A DNA stretch of 64,000 bases. Origin: CAZEBW01 sp964510205. GTDB taxonomy: Bacteria; Chloroflexota; Anaerolineae; VGOG01. A model generated the notes under the pieces. It searched no databases and was not told the origin of the DNA. It worked only from the letters and a program-made list of their open reading frames with translations. The translations under genes were made by a program, and so were the position numbers. Location of the stretch: the NCBI GenBank assembly GCA_964510205.1, contig CAZEBW010000012.1, positions 6,687 to 70,686 on the forward strand, read 5' to 3'. Positions 1 through 9,564 of this stretch are shown piece by piece (position 1 is the stretch's first letter; every line of letters begins with the position of its first letter).

Positions 1-2
1 CG

Positions 3-152
3 CCCGGGGACGAGGAGCTCGCGGCCCAGATCATGGCGGCCAAAGAGCGATGCGCCGACGTGACCGATTGGCTGGATGGCCAGGTCGCGTGGGGAGGTCG
101 CCACTGCCCCTCCTCGCCGATGAAGAAGGGGCAGAACACAAAACGCAAATGA
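3..152 (+). CDS. C-terminal fragment of an unrecognised protein
   Basis: An open frame enters from the left edge and ends at a TGA at 150-152, giving 49 residues with an ordinary acidic and hydrophobic mix (contains AAKERCADVTDWLDGQ) and a basic tail ending NTKRK. The start lies outside the window, so family and length cannot be judged. The last codons overlap the CCTACAC repeat block that follows. It reads more like protein than the competing frame at 50-238, which is mostly repeat translation. A strong terminator lies about 100 bases downstream. No function is assigned. Confidence 0.4.
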   Translation, partial: PGDEELAAQIMAAKERCADVTDWLDGQVAWGGRHCPSSPMKKGQNTKRK

Positions 153-217
153 AATCGTACCTTCCCCAAAAGCCTACACACCCTACAAAGCCTACACAAC
201 CCTACACACCCTACACC
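141..217 (+). repeat. CCTACAC repeat block, left copy of a long inverted repeat
   Basis: After an A-rich lead (GCAAATGAAATCGTAC) come about five CCTACA-type units spaced 9-10 bases apart. The same block of about 75 bp occurs in opposite orientation at 42036-42113, differing at only a few positions. The pair is therefore an inverted repeat about 42 kb apart. The period suggests a protein-binding or replication-type repeat, but no function is known. Confidence 0.75.
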
Positions 218-251
218 CCGGGAAAGCGATCGGCATAGCAAACGATGAAGA

Positions 252-295
252 GAAGCCCCTCGGAGGCACCCTGCCTCTGGGGGGCTTCTTTTTTT
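252..295 (+). terminator. Rho-independent terminator
   Basis: A GC-rich hairpin pairs GAAGCCCC with GGGGCTTC (outer) and GAGGC with GCCTC (inner). It is followed directly by seven or more T residues. This is a textbook intrinsic terminator for rightward transcription leaving the partial gene at the left edge. Confidence 0.85.
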
Positions 296-875
296 CCCTC
301 CCCCCGCGCCCCGACCGTCACCGCTGCCGTGCTGCCAACGAAGGGAAGGGGCGCCTCGTTTTTTGGAAATCGCTGCTATCTCCGTTCCCTTCGAGCAAAA
401 AAGTGTGACCACACGGGGAACGCATTTCCGCCTGGGCCAGTGGACACACGTTGGGTACAGGCGCCTTGTCGATTGGAAGTTGCCGCCGCTTTCGTTCCTT
501 TCAGAAGCGGAAATCTGACCCCGCGTCTCGGCCATCACCTCCACCACGAATCATGGTGTGACCCCTGGGTGAGCCTCGGGCTGCTATGGCCCTGCTTCCT
601 TGCCTGCCTTTGACGAATGTGGGGAAACTGCTGCCCAACTTCACCCTCCTGCTAGAGTGGCCCTTTGGCTGATCATCAACGCCGCCAACGCAGCAGCCGC
701 GAGGCCCTTGGACGCACGACAACAGCTCTGAGGGGGCAAGACAATCAGGCATTTCCTGCTGCACTATCACAACAGAGCTTGAAGCTGCCCTGGCCGCCTT
801 CTGGACATAGAACGAGGCCCATTTTCCGAAACTCGAGAAAGAACCGTCGCAAACTGGATTATAGAGAGACTGGAA
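296..875. other. Non-coding stretch, nothing recognised
   Basis: No open frame here has protein-like composition or a ribosome binding site, and no repeats or RNA structures stand out. It separates the terminator from the gene at 973. Confidence 0.5.
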
Positions 876-905
876 TTCGACATATACGGGACTTTGTGGT
901 ATACT
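876..905 (+). promoter_or_regulatory. Weak sigma70-like promoter
   Basis: TTCGAC at 876-881 and TATACT at 900-905 are separated by 18 bases, about 70 bases upstream of the gene at 973. The -35 box is poor, so this is tentative. Confidence 0.3.
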
Positions 906-972
906 CGCTACCTGGATAGGGACGTATACAAAATAGAGCTACCAAAGCAGCCAACCAGGGGGCGCCAAGACG

Positions 973-1383
973 ATGACTTGGGAACAGATGGAAGAGATGT
1001 GCGAAGACATTCACGGCAAGGTCGGCGAGACCGTTTATCGCCACTATCCAGGCATTGCCCTGCAGCGCGTGCCGTACTACACCCCCACCAACCCCCGCAG
1101 TGGCAGGCAACAGACCTGGCGGACAATCTTCGCTGAGGGGATCGCAGCCTGGCATGCCCTGACCGAGGAAGAGAAAGCGTGGTGGAAGGAGCAGGCCCAG
1201 AAGAGGGGCATGGTGGGCCAGCACTACTTCCAGAGCGTGTGGCTCAAGACCCACCGCTTGACAGGGGAGCCGTTCACCGTGGGCAGTACCATCATTGGCA
1301 GTGACGACTATGTCATCGCTGGCCAGCCCATCACCGTGGGCACGTGGACCATCGGCTCTTCGGAATACGTCAAGGGTCCGTGA
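973..1383 (+). CDS. Hypothetical element protein, 136 aa
   Basis: The ATG at 973 follows a G-rich stretch (CAGGGGG). The first 90 residues are helical and aromatic-rich (TWRTIFAEGIAAWHAL, EEKAWWKEQAQKRG). The last 40 residues hold two short beta-like repeats of the form TVGSTIIGS / TVGTWTIGS. I do not recognise a family. The composition and position, beside a decayed gene and far from housekeeping genes, suit an accessory protein of a mobile element. The next frame begins 9 bases downstream, so the two were probably cotranscribed. Confidence 0.6.
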   Translation: MTWEQMEEMCEDIHGKVGETVYRHYPGIALQRVPYYTPTNPRSGRQQTWRTIFAEGIAAWHALTEEEKAWWKEQAQKRGMVGQHYFQSVWLKTHRLTGEPFTVGSTIIGSDDYVIAGQPITVGTWTIGSSEYVKGP

Positions 1384-1392
1384 GGGGGACAG

Positions 1393-1861
1393 TTGAACAA
1401 GCCCACACAGGGCATCAAGGTGACGCTGCAATCCTACCTCGAGAGCCTGGGCCAGCCTGTCGGGGCACAATTGGCGGAGGGGTTCGACCGCATCCACGGG
1501 GGCATCCAAGAGCGCACCCATCAACCAGCTACCGCCACCGCAGCAGGAGATACTGATCATCATGCGGCGTCAGAGGTGCTCCACCAAGCGGATGACCACT
1601 TTCCTGAAGGCCGAGGGGCTGGACCATCCCAGTGACTCGCCTCTCCTACCAGGCTTGGTCGAGCTGGAGTTCGTCACCTACACAGCCTCGGGCGAGGAGG
1701 GGGTCTGATCGCTGATCGACAAGGGCAAGCTGGCGGCGGAGATTCTGTGGTTCGGCCACAAGTTCCGTGACACGGCGCCACTGTTCAGGGCGATGGGCGG
1801 GGAAGTGAGCCAGGTTAGGCAGCAACCTTCACGGCACTCGGTCACGCACCATCCTGTTTGA
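1393..1861 (+). pseudogene. Broken gene with a frameshift and an internal stop
   Basis: A TTG at 1393 with an upstream GAGGGGGA starts a plausible protein (KVTLQSYLESLGQPVG). Near 1500-1520 the protein-like signal moves to another frame (QQEILIIMRRQRCSTKR, then LVELEFVTYTASGEEGV). That frame hits TGA at 1706-1708, then continues in frame with plausible residues (KLAAEILWFGHKFRD) to TGA at 1859-1861. The simplest reading is a decayed gene of about 150 codons with one frameshift and one nonsense change. Family unknown. The 48-residue frame at 1562-1708 could be a short independent product, but it lacks a ribosome binding site. Confidence 0.45.
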
Positions 1862-2174
1862 GCGTGTCTTGTGGATGCTGCTGCGGGCTCTCCACGGCGC
1901 GCCTGCCGAGGCCGCCTGCGCTGCTCTCATCTGGCCGGCCTTGCAGCCAGGGGAGTTGGAGGGCGTCTTCCGCGAAGGAGAGGAGCGTTTGGGTCGGGGC
2001 TCGATGCGAGGGCAGAGTCGGGGTCATCTTTGAGGACGCTGGGGCTTGCATGGCTGGCGCAGGAGCGTGGTTGAGGATATTCCACGAGGAGACGGGGAAG
2101 GGGAGTGACAGAGAGGAGATGGGCAAGCGGCAGCTTGGCCGAGGCCGAGGGGGAGTTCCTAACACCGTGCCGGG
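1862..2174. other. No gene recognised
   Basis: Frames on both strands are open but of low-information composition (Arg, Gly, Ser and Pro rich). I could not support a gene here. Confidence 0.4.
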
Positions 2175-2700
2175 AGAGCGTGAAACGTTTGTGAGGACCG
2201 ACCTTAGCGCATTACTGGAAATCCGAGCGGAGAGTCCGAAACGATCGTGAGACCAGTCCTTAGCGAGATACGAAAGCACCCAGGCGAGAGTGTGAAACGA
2301 TCGTAAGGCCAGTCATTAGCGCGTCACCAACAATCCGAGAGGAAAGCGTCAAACTATCGTCAGGATCGTCCTTAGAGAGCCACGAGAAGTCTGACGAAAG
2401 AGCGTGAAAGCACTGTGAGGATCGTCATTAGCGCGTTACATGACGTCTCACGAAAGCGCGTCAAACCATCGTGAAGATCGTCCTTATCGCGTTCCCACCC
2501 GTCTGCGAGGAGAGCGTGAAGAGATCGTGAGAATCGTCATTAGCGCGTTACGCAAAGCCTGACGAAAGAGCGTTGAAGCACTGTGAGGACCGATACTCGC
2601 GCGTTAGGGCCAGTCTACGAGTACAGCGCGAAATGATCGTCAAACCAGTCATTAGCGAGCCAATACAAGGTCACGAACAGAGCCCCAGCCGATCCTATAA
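2175..2700. repeat. Diverged tandem repeat array with an exact 56-bp period
   Basis: Units begin at 2175, 2231, 2287, 2343, 2399, 2455, 2511, 2567 and 2623, with a fading tenth at 2679. Every unit is exactly 56 bp, although the sequences have drifted. The typical start is AGAGCGTGAAACGATCGT, followed by GAGGATCGTCATTAGCGCGTTAC and a looser 15-base tail often ending ACGAA. As 56 is not a multiple of 3, the array cannot be a simple protein repeat. It differs from the CRISPR repeat in both sequence and period. Confidence 0.9.
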
Positions 2701-2777
2701 GCGGACATCCGAGTACAACGACGGAAAAGCCAGTCCTGTGGAACAGAGGACGGTTGCACTCTTACTACCGATCACCT

Positions 2778-3362
2778 CTAGAACAAATCGTCAAACAAGT
2801 CATCGTCATCCATCAGCTCGTAGGCGAGCATCTCGCCCGCAATCTCTTCCGCGAGACTATGTCTGTGTCTCTCCTCCCAAGGAGCCACGCCTGTCTCCCA
2901 CCACTCCCTGTATTCTTCGACCTCTTGCTCTAGCGTCTTCCAGTATCTTCTTCTTACCTCTTCCTCACGCGCCCACCGCCTTAACTCTCGAGCGGCCTGC
3001 CGTTCTGCCGCTCTTCTCTCCCGTTCCCTTCGCCTTCTCTCTACCCATTCCTCGTACGCCCTGCGCTTCTTGCGTAGCCAGCCAGCACACTCGCTGCCTT
3101 TCTGGCGTACCCACCCGGCAATGCTTCGCTCTTTGCCTGCTGGCTTTGCCGATGGTGCTTCTGGCGTTAGCCGCTCAGCGACCGCCCTGCGGCTCAATAT
3201 CTCGTTAACCTGCGCAAGGCCATTCATGGCTTCCTCGTTGGAGGCATCCAACTCAAGCGTCTGCTCGAAGTAGTCACGGGCCTGGTCATACCATCCCTGT
3301 TCAAATGCCATCTGGCCGTAGGTTATGAGTTGGTCCACGTCGGTCTCTGGACTGCTTGGCAT
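2778..3362 (-). CDS. TPR-like protein with a charged coiled coil
   Basis: The ATG at 3362 has GGGGAG about 10 bases upstream; a TTG 13 codons earlier is possible. Residues 5-60 match a tetratricopeptide repeat pattern (GQMAFEQGWYDQARDYFEQ). Residues about 85-145 form an Arg/Glu-rich helical coiled coil (RRRRERERRAAERQ). The C-terminus is very acidic and ends DDDDLFDDLF. The family suggests a protein-protein interaction scaffold, but no enzymatic motif is visible. The gene lies between the 56-bp array and the trailer end of the CRISPR array, on the same strand as the cas genes. Any link with CRISPR is unproven. Confidence 0.7.
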   Translation of the reverse strand: MPSSPETDVDQLITYGQMAFEQGWYDQARDYFEQTLELDASNEEAMNGLAQVNEILSRRAVAERLTPEAPSAKPAGKERSIAGWVRQKGSECAGWLRKKRRAYEEWVERRRRERERRAAERQAARELRRWAREEEVRRRYWKTLEQEVEEYREWWETGVAPWEERHRHSLAEEIAGEMLAYELMDDDDLFDDLF

Positions 3363-3560
3363 GGCAAGAATACTCCCCAACGGAATGAGCTCGGTTGTCA
3401 AGCTGGACGACGGACAGGCTTGCGAGTATGGTACGCTTGCCAGGCTGTCGCTGCACCCTAGCCATGCCCCTCGAAAGCCGAGGGGCTTCTTACGTTACGT
3501 TGTTGGTCTTGTTGTGTCGGGCCAGATTAGAATGTGCAGGTTCCACATACGTCTGCGAGC
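3363..3560. other. Gap upstream of the TPR gene
   Basis: No gene is seen. It presumably holds the promoter of the leftward TPR gene, but no convincing -35/-10 pair was found. CCCCTCGAAAGCCGAGGGGC at about 3467-3486 is a strong short hairpin (CCCCTCG/CGAGGGG). Confidence 0.45.
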
Positions 3561-3616
3561 AGAGCTTGAGACCATCATGAAGACTGTCATCGGCGCGTTA
3601 ACTAGAAGTTGCGACA
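3561..3616. repeat. Solo unit of the 56-bp repeat
   Basis: AGAGCTTGAGACCATCATGA continues with a match to the array unit, including a GGCGCGTTAAC core. It is preceded by the same GTCTGCGAG tail that ends a unit near 2510. A weak further half unit may start at 3617, exactly 56 bases on. The distance from the main array is not a whole number of units, so the TPR gene region may have been inserted. Confidence 0.7.
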
Positions 3617-3674
3617 AGGGCGCGGCACGGTCCTAAGGTCATGCGACGACCCGACCATCCGATCACTCACTTCC

Positions 3675-6600
3675 GTTTCAGTCCCCCGAAGGGGGCTCGT
3701 CGTTTTTCTACTCCCATGTGCTGCCTTTGTTACTGCGACCGCTACGTCTCCGTTTCAGTCCCCCGAAGGGGATTCGTCGTTTTTCTACCCTCAACCTTGG
3801 CGGCGGCCTCTCTCCCGAAGCTCTTGTTTCAGTCCCCCGAAGGGGATTCGTCGTTTTTCTACGAAGTGGATAGAAGCAATATTAGTGTTAGCTGCTATAC
3901 TCTTTAGTTTCAGTCCCCCGAAGGGGATTCGTCGTTTTTCTACGAGAACACGGCGCTGGTTGCCAAGTCTGAGTGGAACGGGTTTCAGTCCCCCGAAGGG
4001 GATTCGTCGTTTTTCTACGAATGAGGCCCTGCAGTTCCGGTTGGTCGCCGGAGAGTTCCTCGCTAGTTTCAGTCCCCCGAAGGGGATTCGTCGTTTTTCT
4101 ACCTGCGGCTCGCCAGTTCCCTGGGTGAGCGCGTTGCGGTGATAGACGTTTCAGTCCCCCGAAGGGGATTCGTCGTTTTTCTACCAGACTGACAGGGGCT
4201 CAAGCGCAATACAGGGCCGAGCTTGTTTCAGTCCCCCGAAGGGGATTCGTCGTTTTTCTACTGATCGCTGTCGTTGCTCTGGTTCTGGTGGTGTGTATCG
4301 TTTCAGTCCCCCGAAGGGGATTCGTCGTTTTTCTACAGAGCAGCGAGGACAGGGCTTCCCGATCAACGAGCGTCTGGTTTCAGTCCCCCGAAGGGGATTG
4401 GTCGTTTTTCTACCGGTGCACTACTGCGTGGTTTGCGGGGAGGAAGATGCTTCCCACCGTTTCAGTCCCCCGAAGGGGATTCGTCGTTTTTCTACTTGTT
4501 TCTGGCTTGTGGTCGGACATGCAGTCCCGACCGCAGAAAGATCAGGTTTCAGTCCCCCGAAGGGGATTCGTCGTTTTTCTACTTTACTTTACAAATTGCC
4601 GAGCGAGTAATGGCTGTGTCTTCGGCAGGTTTCAGTCCCCCGAAGGGGATTCGTCGTTTTTCTACCCGAAAGACTGGGCGGCGGAGTCAGATAATCTTAT
4701 CTCGTTTCAGTCCCCCGAAGGGGATTCGTCGTTTTTCTACGACGAGGTTGTACTCGTGGTACGCCGGCTCCCTTAACAGGTTTCAGTCCCCCGAAGGGGA
4801 TTCGTCGTTTTTCTACACCCTGAGCAAGTCGCCGACGACCTACCGTTCTAGCTAAGTTCTGGTTTCAGTCCCCCGAAGGGGATTCGTCGTTTTTCTACGC
4901 AATGGACGAGCTGTTTGGACGATTGCAAGGAAGGGAGTTTCAGTCCCCCGAAGGGGATTCGTCGTCTTTCTACCCGCGAGCACAAGCGCCCGCAGGACGA
5001 ACGGGCACGGCAGGTTTCAGTCCCCCGAAGGGGATTCGTCGTTTTTCTACGAGGGCAGTGCGGAACTTGCCGGCGGAGATGAAAACAGAGTTTCAGTCCC
5101 CCGAAGGGGATTCGTCGTTTTTCTACACGATGTGGAGCCCGCCCGACGCAGCAAGCATAACCGGTTTCAGTCCCCCGAAGGGGATTCGTCGTTTTTCTAC
5201 TGAATGAAGAAGACTGTCATGTGGACCTCTCTTCAGGTTTCAGTCCCCCGAAGGGGATTCGTCGTTTTTCTACGTGGCTGGAAGAGGAAGAGATTATAGA
5301 CGAGGACCAGTTTCAGTCCCCCGAAGGGGATTCGTCGTTTTTCTACATGTTGAGTTGGCTGTTGAGCTCTTCGATGTGGTGCGTTTCAGTCCCCCGAAGG
5401 GGATTCGTCGTTTTTCTACGTTGTTTCGGGCTTACAACCGGGCCAGGGTAGCGGATCGTTTCAGTCCCCCGAAGGGGATTCGTCGTTTTTCTACGACGCG
5501 GAGATCAAAGCAATCGCTGCCGGCCTAGAGGTTTCAGTCCCCCGAAGGGGATTCGTCGTTTTTCTACGCTTACACGGGACTGGAGACAATCGGAGGTATG
5601 CCGTTTCAGTCCCCCGAAGGGGATTCGTCGTTTTTCTACCCATGTCAGGTGATTATGATCACTTGCTTCAAACCATGGCGTTTCAGTCCCCCGAAGGGGA
5701 TTCGTCGTTTTTCTACGAGGGAAGTCCTCTCCGACGCAGCGATAGAGAGCTTCAGTTTCAGTCCCCCGAAGGGGATTCGTCGTTTTTCTACGAAATTGAT
5801 GGGGACGCAGTCGAGGTAGCAGAAGCAGCGTTTCAGTCCCCCGAAGGGGATTCGTCGTTTTTCTACGAGCTTCCAGAACATAATGGACGAGGCTGACTTC
5901 CAAGCCAGTTTCAGTCCCCCGAAGGGGATTCGTCGTTTTTCTACAATGGGCAGGGTCGAATCTCGATTTCGCCCAGCGGGTTTCAGTCCCCCGAAGGGGA
6001 TTCGTCGTTTTTCTACCGGGCTGCTTCATCAAGCCCGTGCCCCGCCTCAGCGTTATCGTTTCAGTCCCCCGAAGGGGATTCGTCGTTTTTCTACTCAAGA
6101 ATGTAGCCCCCAGGCCCAACCAGCTCGCGCGGTTTCAGTCCCCCGAAGGGGATTCGTCGTTTTTCTACAATTAAGTTCGACCACAAAACCACAAAAGATG
6201 GAACCAGGTTTCAGTCCCCCGAAGGGGATTCGTCGTTTTTCTACGGCAACCAGCTCATGACACCGGAGATGCTGAGGTACGTTTCAGTCCCCCGAAGGGG
6301 ATTCGTCGTTTTTCTACAAAATGAAATTCATCCGAGGCTTTTCAAAGAGAATCGTTTCAGTCCTCCGAAGGGGATTCGTCGTTTTTCTACAAACATAAAG
6401 TTTGCCCAAACGGGCAACTTACAAAGGAGTTTCAGTCCCCCGAAGGGGATTCGTCGTTTTTCTACCAGCTTCATGGAGGTACTAAACGAGTACTACCCAG
6501 AGGTTTCAGTCCCCCGAAGGGGATTCGTCGTTTTTCTACAAGCGACCAGCGTGATACCAGTACTTACTATATCCAAGTTTCAGTCCCCCGAAGGGGATTC

Positions 6601-9274
6601 GTCGTTTTTCTACCGGCTCAGTCATCTACGAGGTATCACACGTGAATCACTGGTTTCAGTCCCCCGAAGGGGATTCGTCGTTTTTCTACCTGCGGCCTGT
6701 GGGTAGCCATGAACACCAAGGGCCAAGTTTCAGTCCCCCGAAGGGGATTCGTCGTTTTTCTACTGGAGACAAAGAGCGCAGAACGTGGCTCAAGTGGACG
6801 TGTTTCAGTCCCCCGAAGGGGATTCGTCGTTTTTCTACTATGGGCACGGGAGCGAGACCATAACGGCCAAGAACCGTTTCAGTCCCCCGAAGGGGATTCG
6901 TCGTTTTTCTACCCATGACCAGGCTAATCACGTCTTTCTCAGAAACCGAGTTTCAGTCCCCCGAAGGGGATTCGTCGTTTTTCTACTATACTTAGTCAGG
7001 GCAGACAGTTATCTGTCCCTGAGGTTTCAGTCCCCCGAAGGGGATTCGTCGTTTTTCTACTCAAGGCCGCGGTCGCCGCAATCGAGAACGAACGCCGCGA
7101 GTTTCAGTCCCCCGAAGGGGATTCGTCGTTTTTCTACGCAGTCACAGGCGAGGGTCTGCCGCAACTGCGCGATAGATGTTTCAGTCCCCCGAAGGGGATT
7201 CGTCGTTTTTCTACCCGAGTTGCGAGGCGGCCTGGCGGTTTGGTAGGCAAGAGGCCAAGTTTCAGTCCCCCGAAGGGGATTCGTCGTTTTTCTACTAGAC
7301 TACTACGAGGGCCTGGACTATCTCTATGAGGTTTCAGTCCCCCGAAGGGGATTCGTCGTTTTTCTACGGAAGTTTGCTGGCTCCGCATCAGCGCCTGGGG
7401 TAGACTGTTTCAGTCCCCCGAAGGGGATTCGTCGTTTTTCTACCTGGCAACGCTTCAACTCTGGTCTGAGAGGCGGCATCCATCGTTTCAGTCCCCCGAA
7501 GGGGATTCGTCGTTTTTCTACACGATGAAGAGTCTGGCCGATACGGGGAAGGGCTACTTCGTTTCAGTCCCCCGAAGGGGATTCGTCGTTTTTCTACACG
7601 CCTTATCAACGAAACACCCGGTAGGCTAGGCATTTGGTTTCAGTCCCCCGAAGGGGATTCGTCGTTTTTCTACTTGCTTGACTTGCGTAAGGCGGAGCGG
7701 CTGGCGGATCGTTTCAGTCCTCCGAAGGGGATTCGTCGTTTTTCTACCCAGCACGCCTCCTGGGGCACTGTAGCGCGCTCCACGTTTCAGTCCCCCGAAG
7801 GGGATTCGTCGTTTTTCTACGGGTTGGCGCGTGTGTTGAGGGGGGAACATACCTCGAGTTTCAGTCCCCCGAAGGGGATTCGTCGTTTTTCTACGATATG
7901 CGAAGATCCGGCGAGGGCAGGGAAACGACTGCGCGTTTCAGTCCCCCGAAGGGGATTCGTCGTTTTTCTACCCCCGCTCGGAGCACACAGTTGGCCCGTT
8001 GTGTGGGGTTCGGGTTTCAGTCCCCCGAAGGGGATTCGTCGTTTTTCTACGCAAGCGCGGGGCTACGCTTTCGCAAGACGACAAACGCGTTTCAGTCCCC
8101 CGAAGGGGATTCGTCGTTTTTCTACGCAGTATCACCTCAATCTCCCAACCAATCTTTACAAGTTTCAGTCCCCCGAAGGGGATTCGTCGTTTTTCTACCT
8201 ATACATAAAAATCAGACTACACAAAGGAGAATAAAAGTTTCAGTCCCCCGAAGGGGATTCGTCGTTTTTCTACGCTGATGACAAAGAAGAAGCTCATCGA
8301 TCTGGAGAATAGACAACGTTTCAGTCCCCCGAAGGGGATTCGTCGTTTTTCTACTGTTAAGAGATGACTTTTGTGTATGAAGTAAAGGTTACGGTTTCAG
8401 TCCCCCGAAGGGGATTCGTCGTTTTTCTACTATCCAAGATCCAGAGGAAACAGCAAAACTGCAAAGTTTCAGTCCCCCGAAGGGGATTCGTCGTTTTTCT
8501 ACTAGACCGGGAGGAGGTCCGGAAGGTCCTCTACCACAGCAACAGGTTTCAGTCCCCCGAAGGGGATTCGTCGTTTTTCTACTAGAAGCTGCTCTCTGGG
8601 CTCTGCTCGCTAAGCTCTACGTGTTTCAGTCCCCCGAAGGGGATTCGTCGTTTTTCTACCTAGCAAATGCCCAGTGGCATAGGGGTCAGTTGGATAGGGT
8701 TTCAGTCCCCCGAAGGGGATTCGTCGTTTTTCTACGTGGTCCAAGGCTGGCACGCCGCCCATGAGTGGTACTCCTCGTTTCAGTCCCCCGAAGGGGATTC
8801 GTCGTTTTTCTACGCGAGGTCACGGCTACAATAAGGGCAAGTTCTGGTCATATGCGTTTCAGTCCCCCGAAGGGGATTCGTCGTTTTTCTACGATTGACG
8901 AGGCCAGCGATCTACACGGGAACGTCTTGTTTCAGTCCCCCGAAGGGGATTCGTCGTTTTTCTACCAGGAAAGGAGAGAACAGTGAAGAACGATCTCGGT
9001 ACTATCGTTTCAGTCCCCCGAAGGGGATTCGTCGTTTTTCTACGGGTTTACACTCGTGGGATGCGGGAGAGCGAGACCTTCTGGTTTCAGTCCCCCGAAG
9101 GGGATTCGTCGTTTTTCTACCTGAAGCAGCTACTGGTTCCAGCAACCCGGGTATTGTGCCTGGTTTCAGTCCCCCGAAGGGGATTCGTCGTTTTTCTACG
9201 AGGCGTCTCGCTGGACGAGGAGGATGACCAAATTGAGGTTTCAGTCCCCCGAAGGGGATTCGTCGTTTTTCTAC
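3675..9274 (-). CRISPR. CRISPR array, 74 repeats of 37 bp and 73 spacers
   Basis: I counted 74 copies of a 37-bp repeat, from 3675-3711 to 9238-9274. Spacers are 35-50 nt, mostly 36-40, with the longest near 4100-4630. The working strand is the minus strand: there the repeat starts GTAGAAAAACG and ends GGGACTGAAAC. That fits the common 8-nt ATTGAAAC-type 5' handle, and CCCCTTCGGGG gives a compact stem-loop. The degenerate terminal repeat (GGCTCG instead of GATTCG) is at 3675, which marks the trailer. Other variant copies are at 4377, 4937, 6354 and 7711. The array lies directly downstream of cas2 in the same direction. Repeat translation creates many false open frames here. Confidence 0.98.
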
Positions 9275-9342
9275 TGCTCTCTCCTGCTCCCGGTAGGGCG
9301 TAAACCCCACTTGGTCACCACTGCAATGCTCATTTGTCCCAT
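9271..9342 (-). CDS. Possible 23-residue ORF in the CRISPR leader
   Basis: On the minus strand a strong AAGGAGGTG lies 5 bases before an ATG at 9342. The frame reads MGQMSIAVVTKWGLRPTGSR plus three residues and stops at a TAG made by the first four bases of the leader-proximal repeat (GTAG). It may be a real short peptide, a fortuitous ribosome binding site, or a device that puts ribosomes at the array start. There is no homology evidence. Confidence 0.4.
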   Translation of the reverse strand: MGQMSIAVVTKWGLRPTGSRREQ

Positions 9343-9564
9343 GTAGACACCTCCTTTTTGGGCTGGGGCCCCACTCGCGCCCCACTTTTTCGAAATCCGA
9401 GCATCGCCACATACCCCAAAAACCAGGGGGATGCTCGGTTTTCTCACTCCACTTTCTCTATATCTGCCACTGTGTTCAGCTCCACCCACTACCGATAGTG
9501 GGTGGAGGTCTCCTTTTTCCGAGCATCGCTAAAACACCGCCTACCCCCCTCGATGCTCGGATTT
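9275..9564 (-). promoter_or_regulatory. CRISPR leader with three inverted repeats
   Basis: This 290-bp gap between cas2 and the first repeat holds three structures. IR2 at 9519-9560 pairs CCGAGCATCG with CGATGCTCGG. A perfect 12-bp stem at 9480-9507 (CTCCACCCACTA, loop CCGA) lies next. IR1 at 9397-9438 pairs CCGAGCAT with ATGCTCGG. The IR arms share one motif, so a protein binding site or bidirectional terminators are both possible. Leaders normally drive array transcription and mark where new spacers enter. I found no clear -10/-35 pair for the array. Confidence 0.75.

Noticed and set aside
1842..2279. 145-codon minus-strand and 130-codon plus-strand frames
   Set aside because: Both have low-information composition and overlap the start of the 56-bp array; no start signals.
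2175..2700. 56-bp array as an old degenerate CRISPR
   Set aside because: The spacing is exactly constant and the whole unit is related, with no unique spacers; the repeat sequence is unrelated to the array beside it.
3395..3674. Leader at the left end of the array, with rightward transcription
   Set aside because: The degenerate repeat is at the left end, the minus strand gives the typical handle ending in GAAAC, and cas2 lies to the right. The leader is therefore on the right.
3609..9303. Dozens of open frames of 60-200 codons containing repeated FSPPKGIRRFST or VSVPRRGFVVFL
   Set aside because: They are translations of the CRISPR repeat in all frames, not genes.
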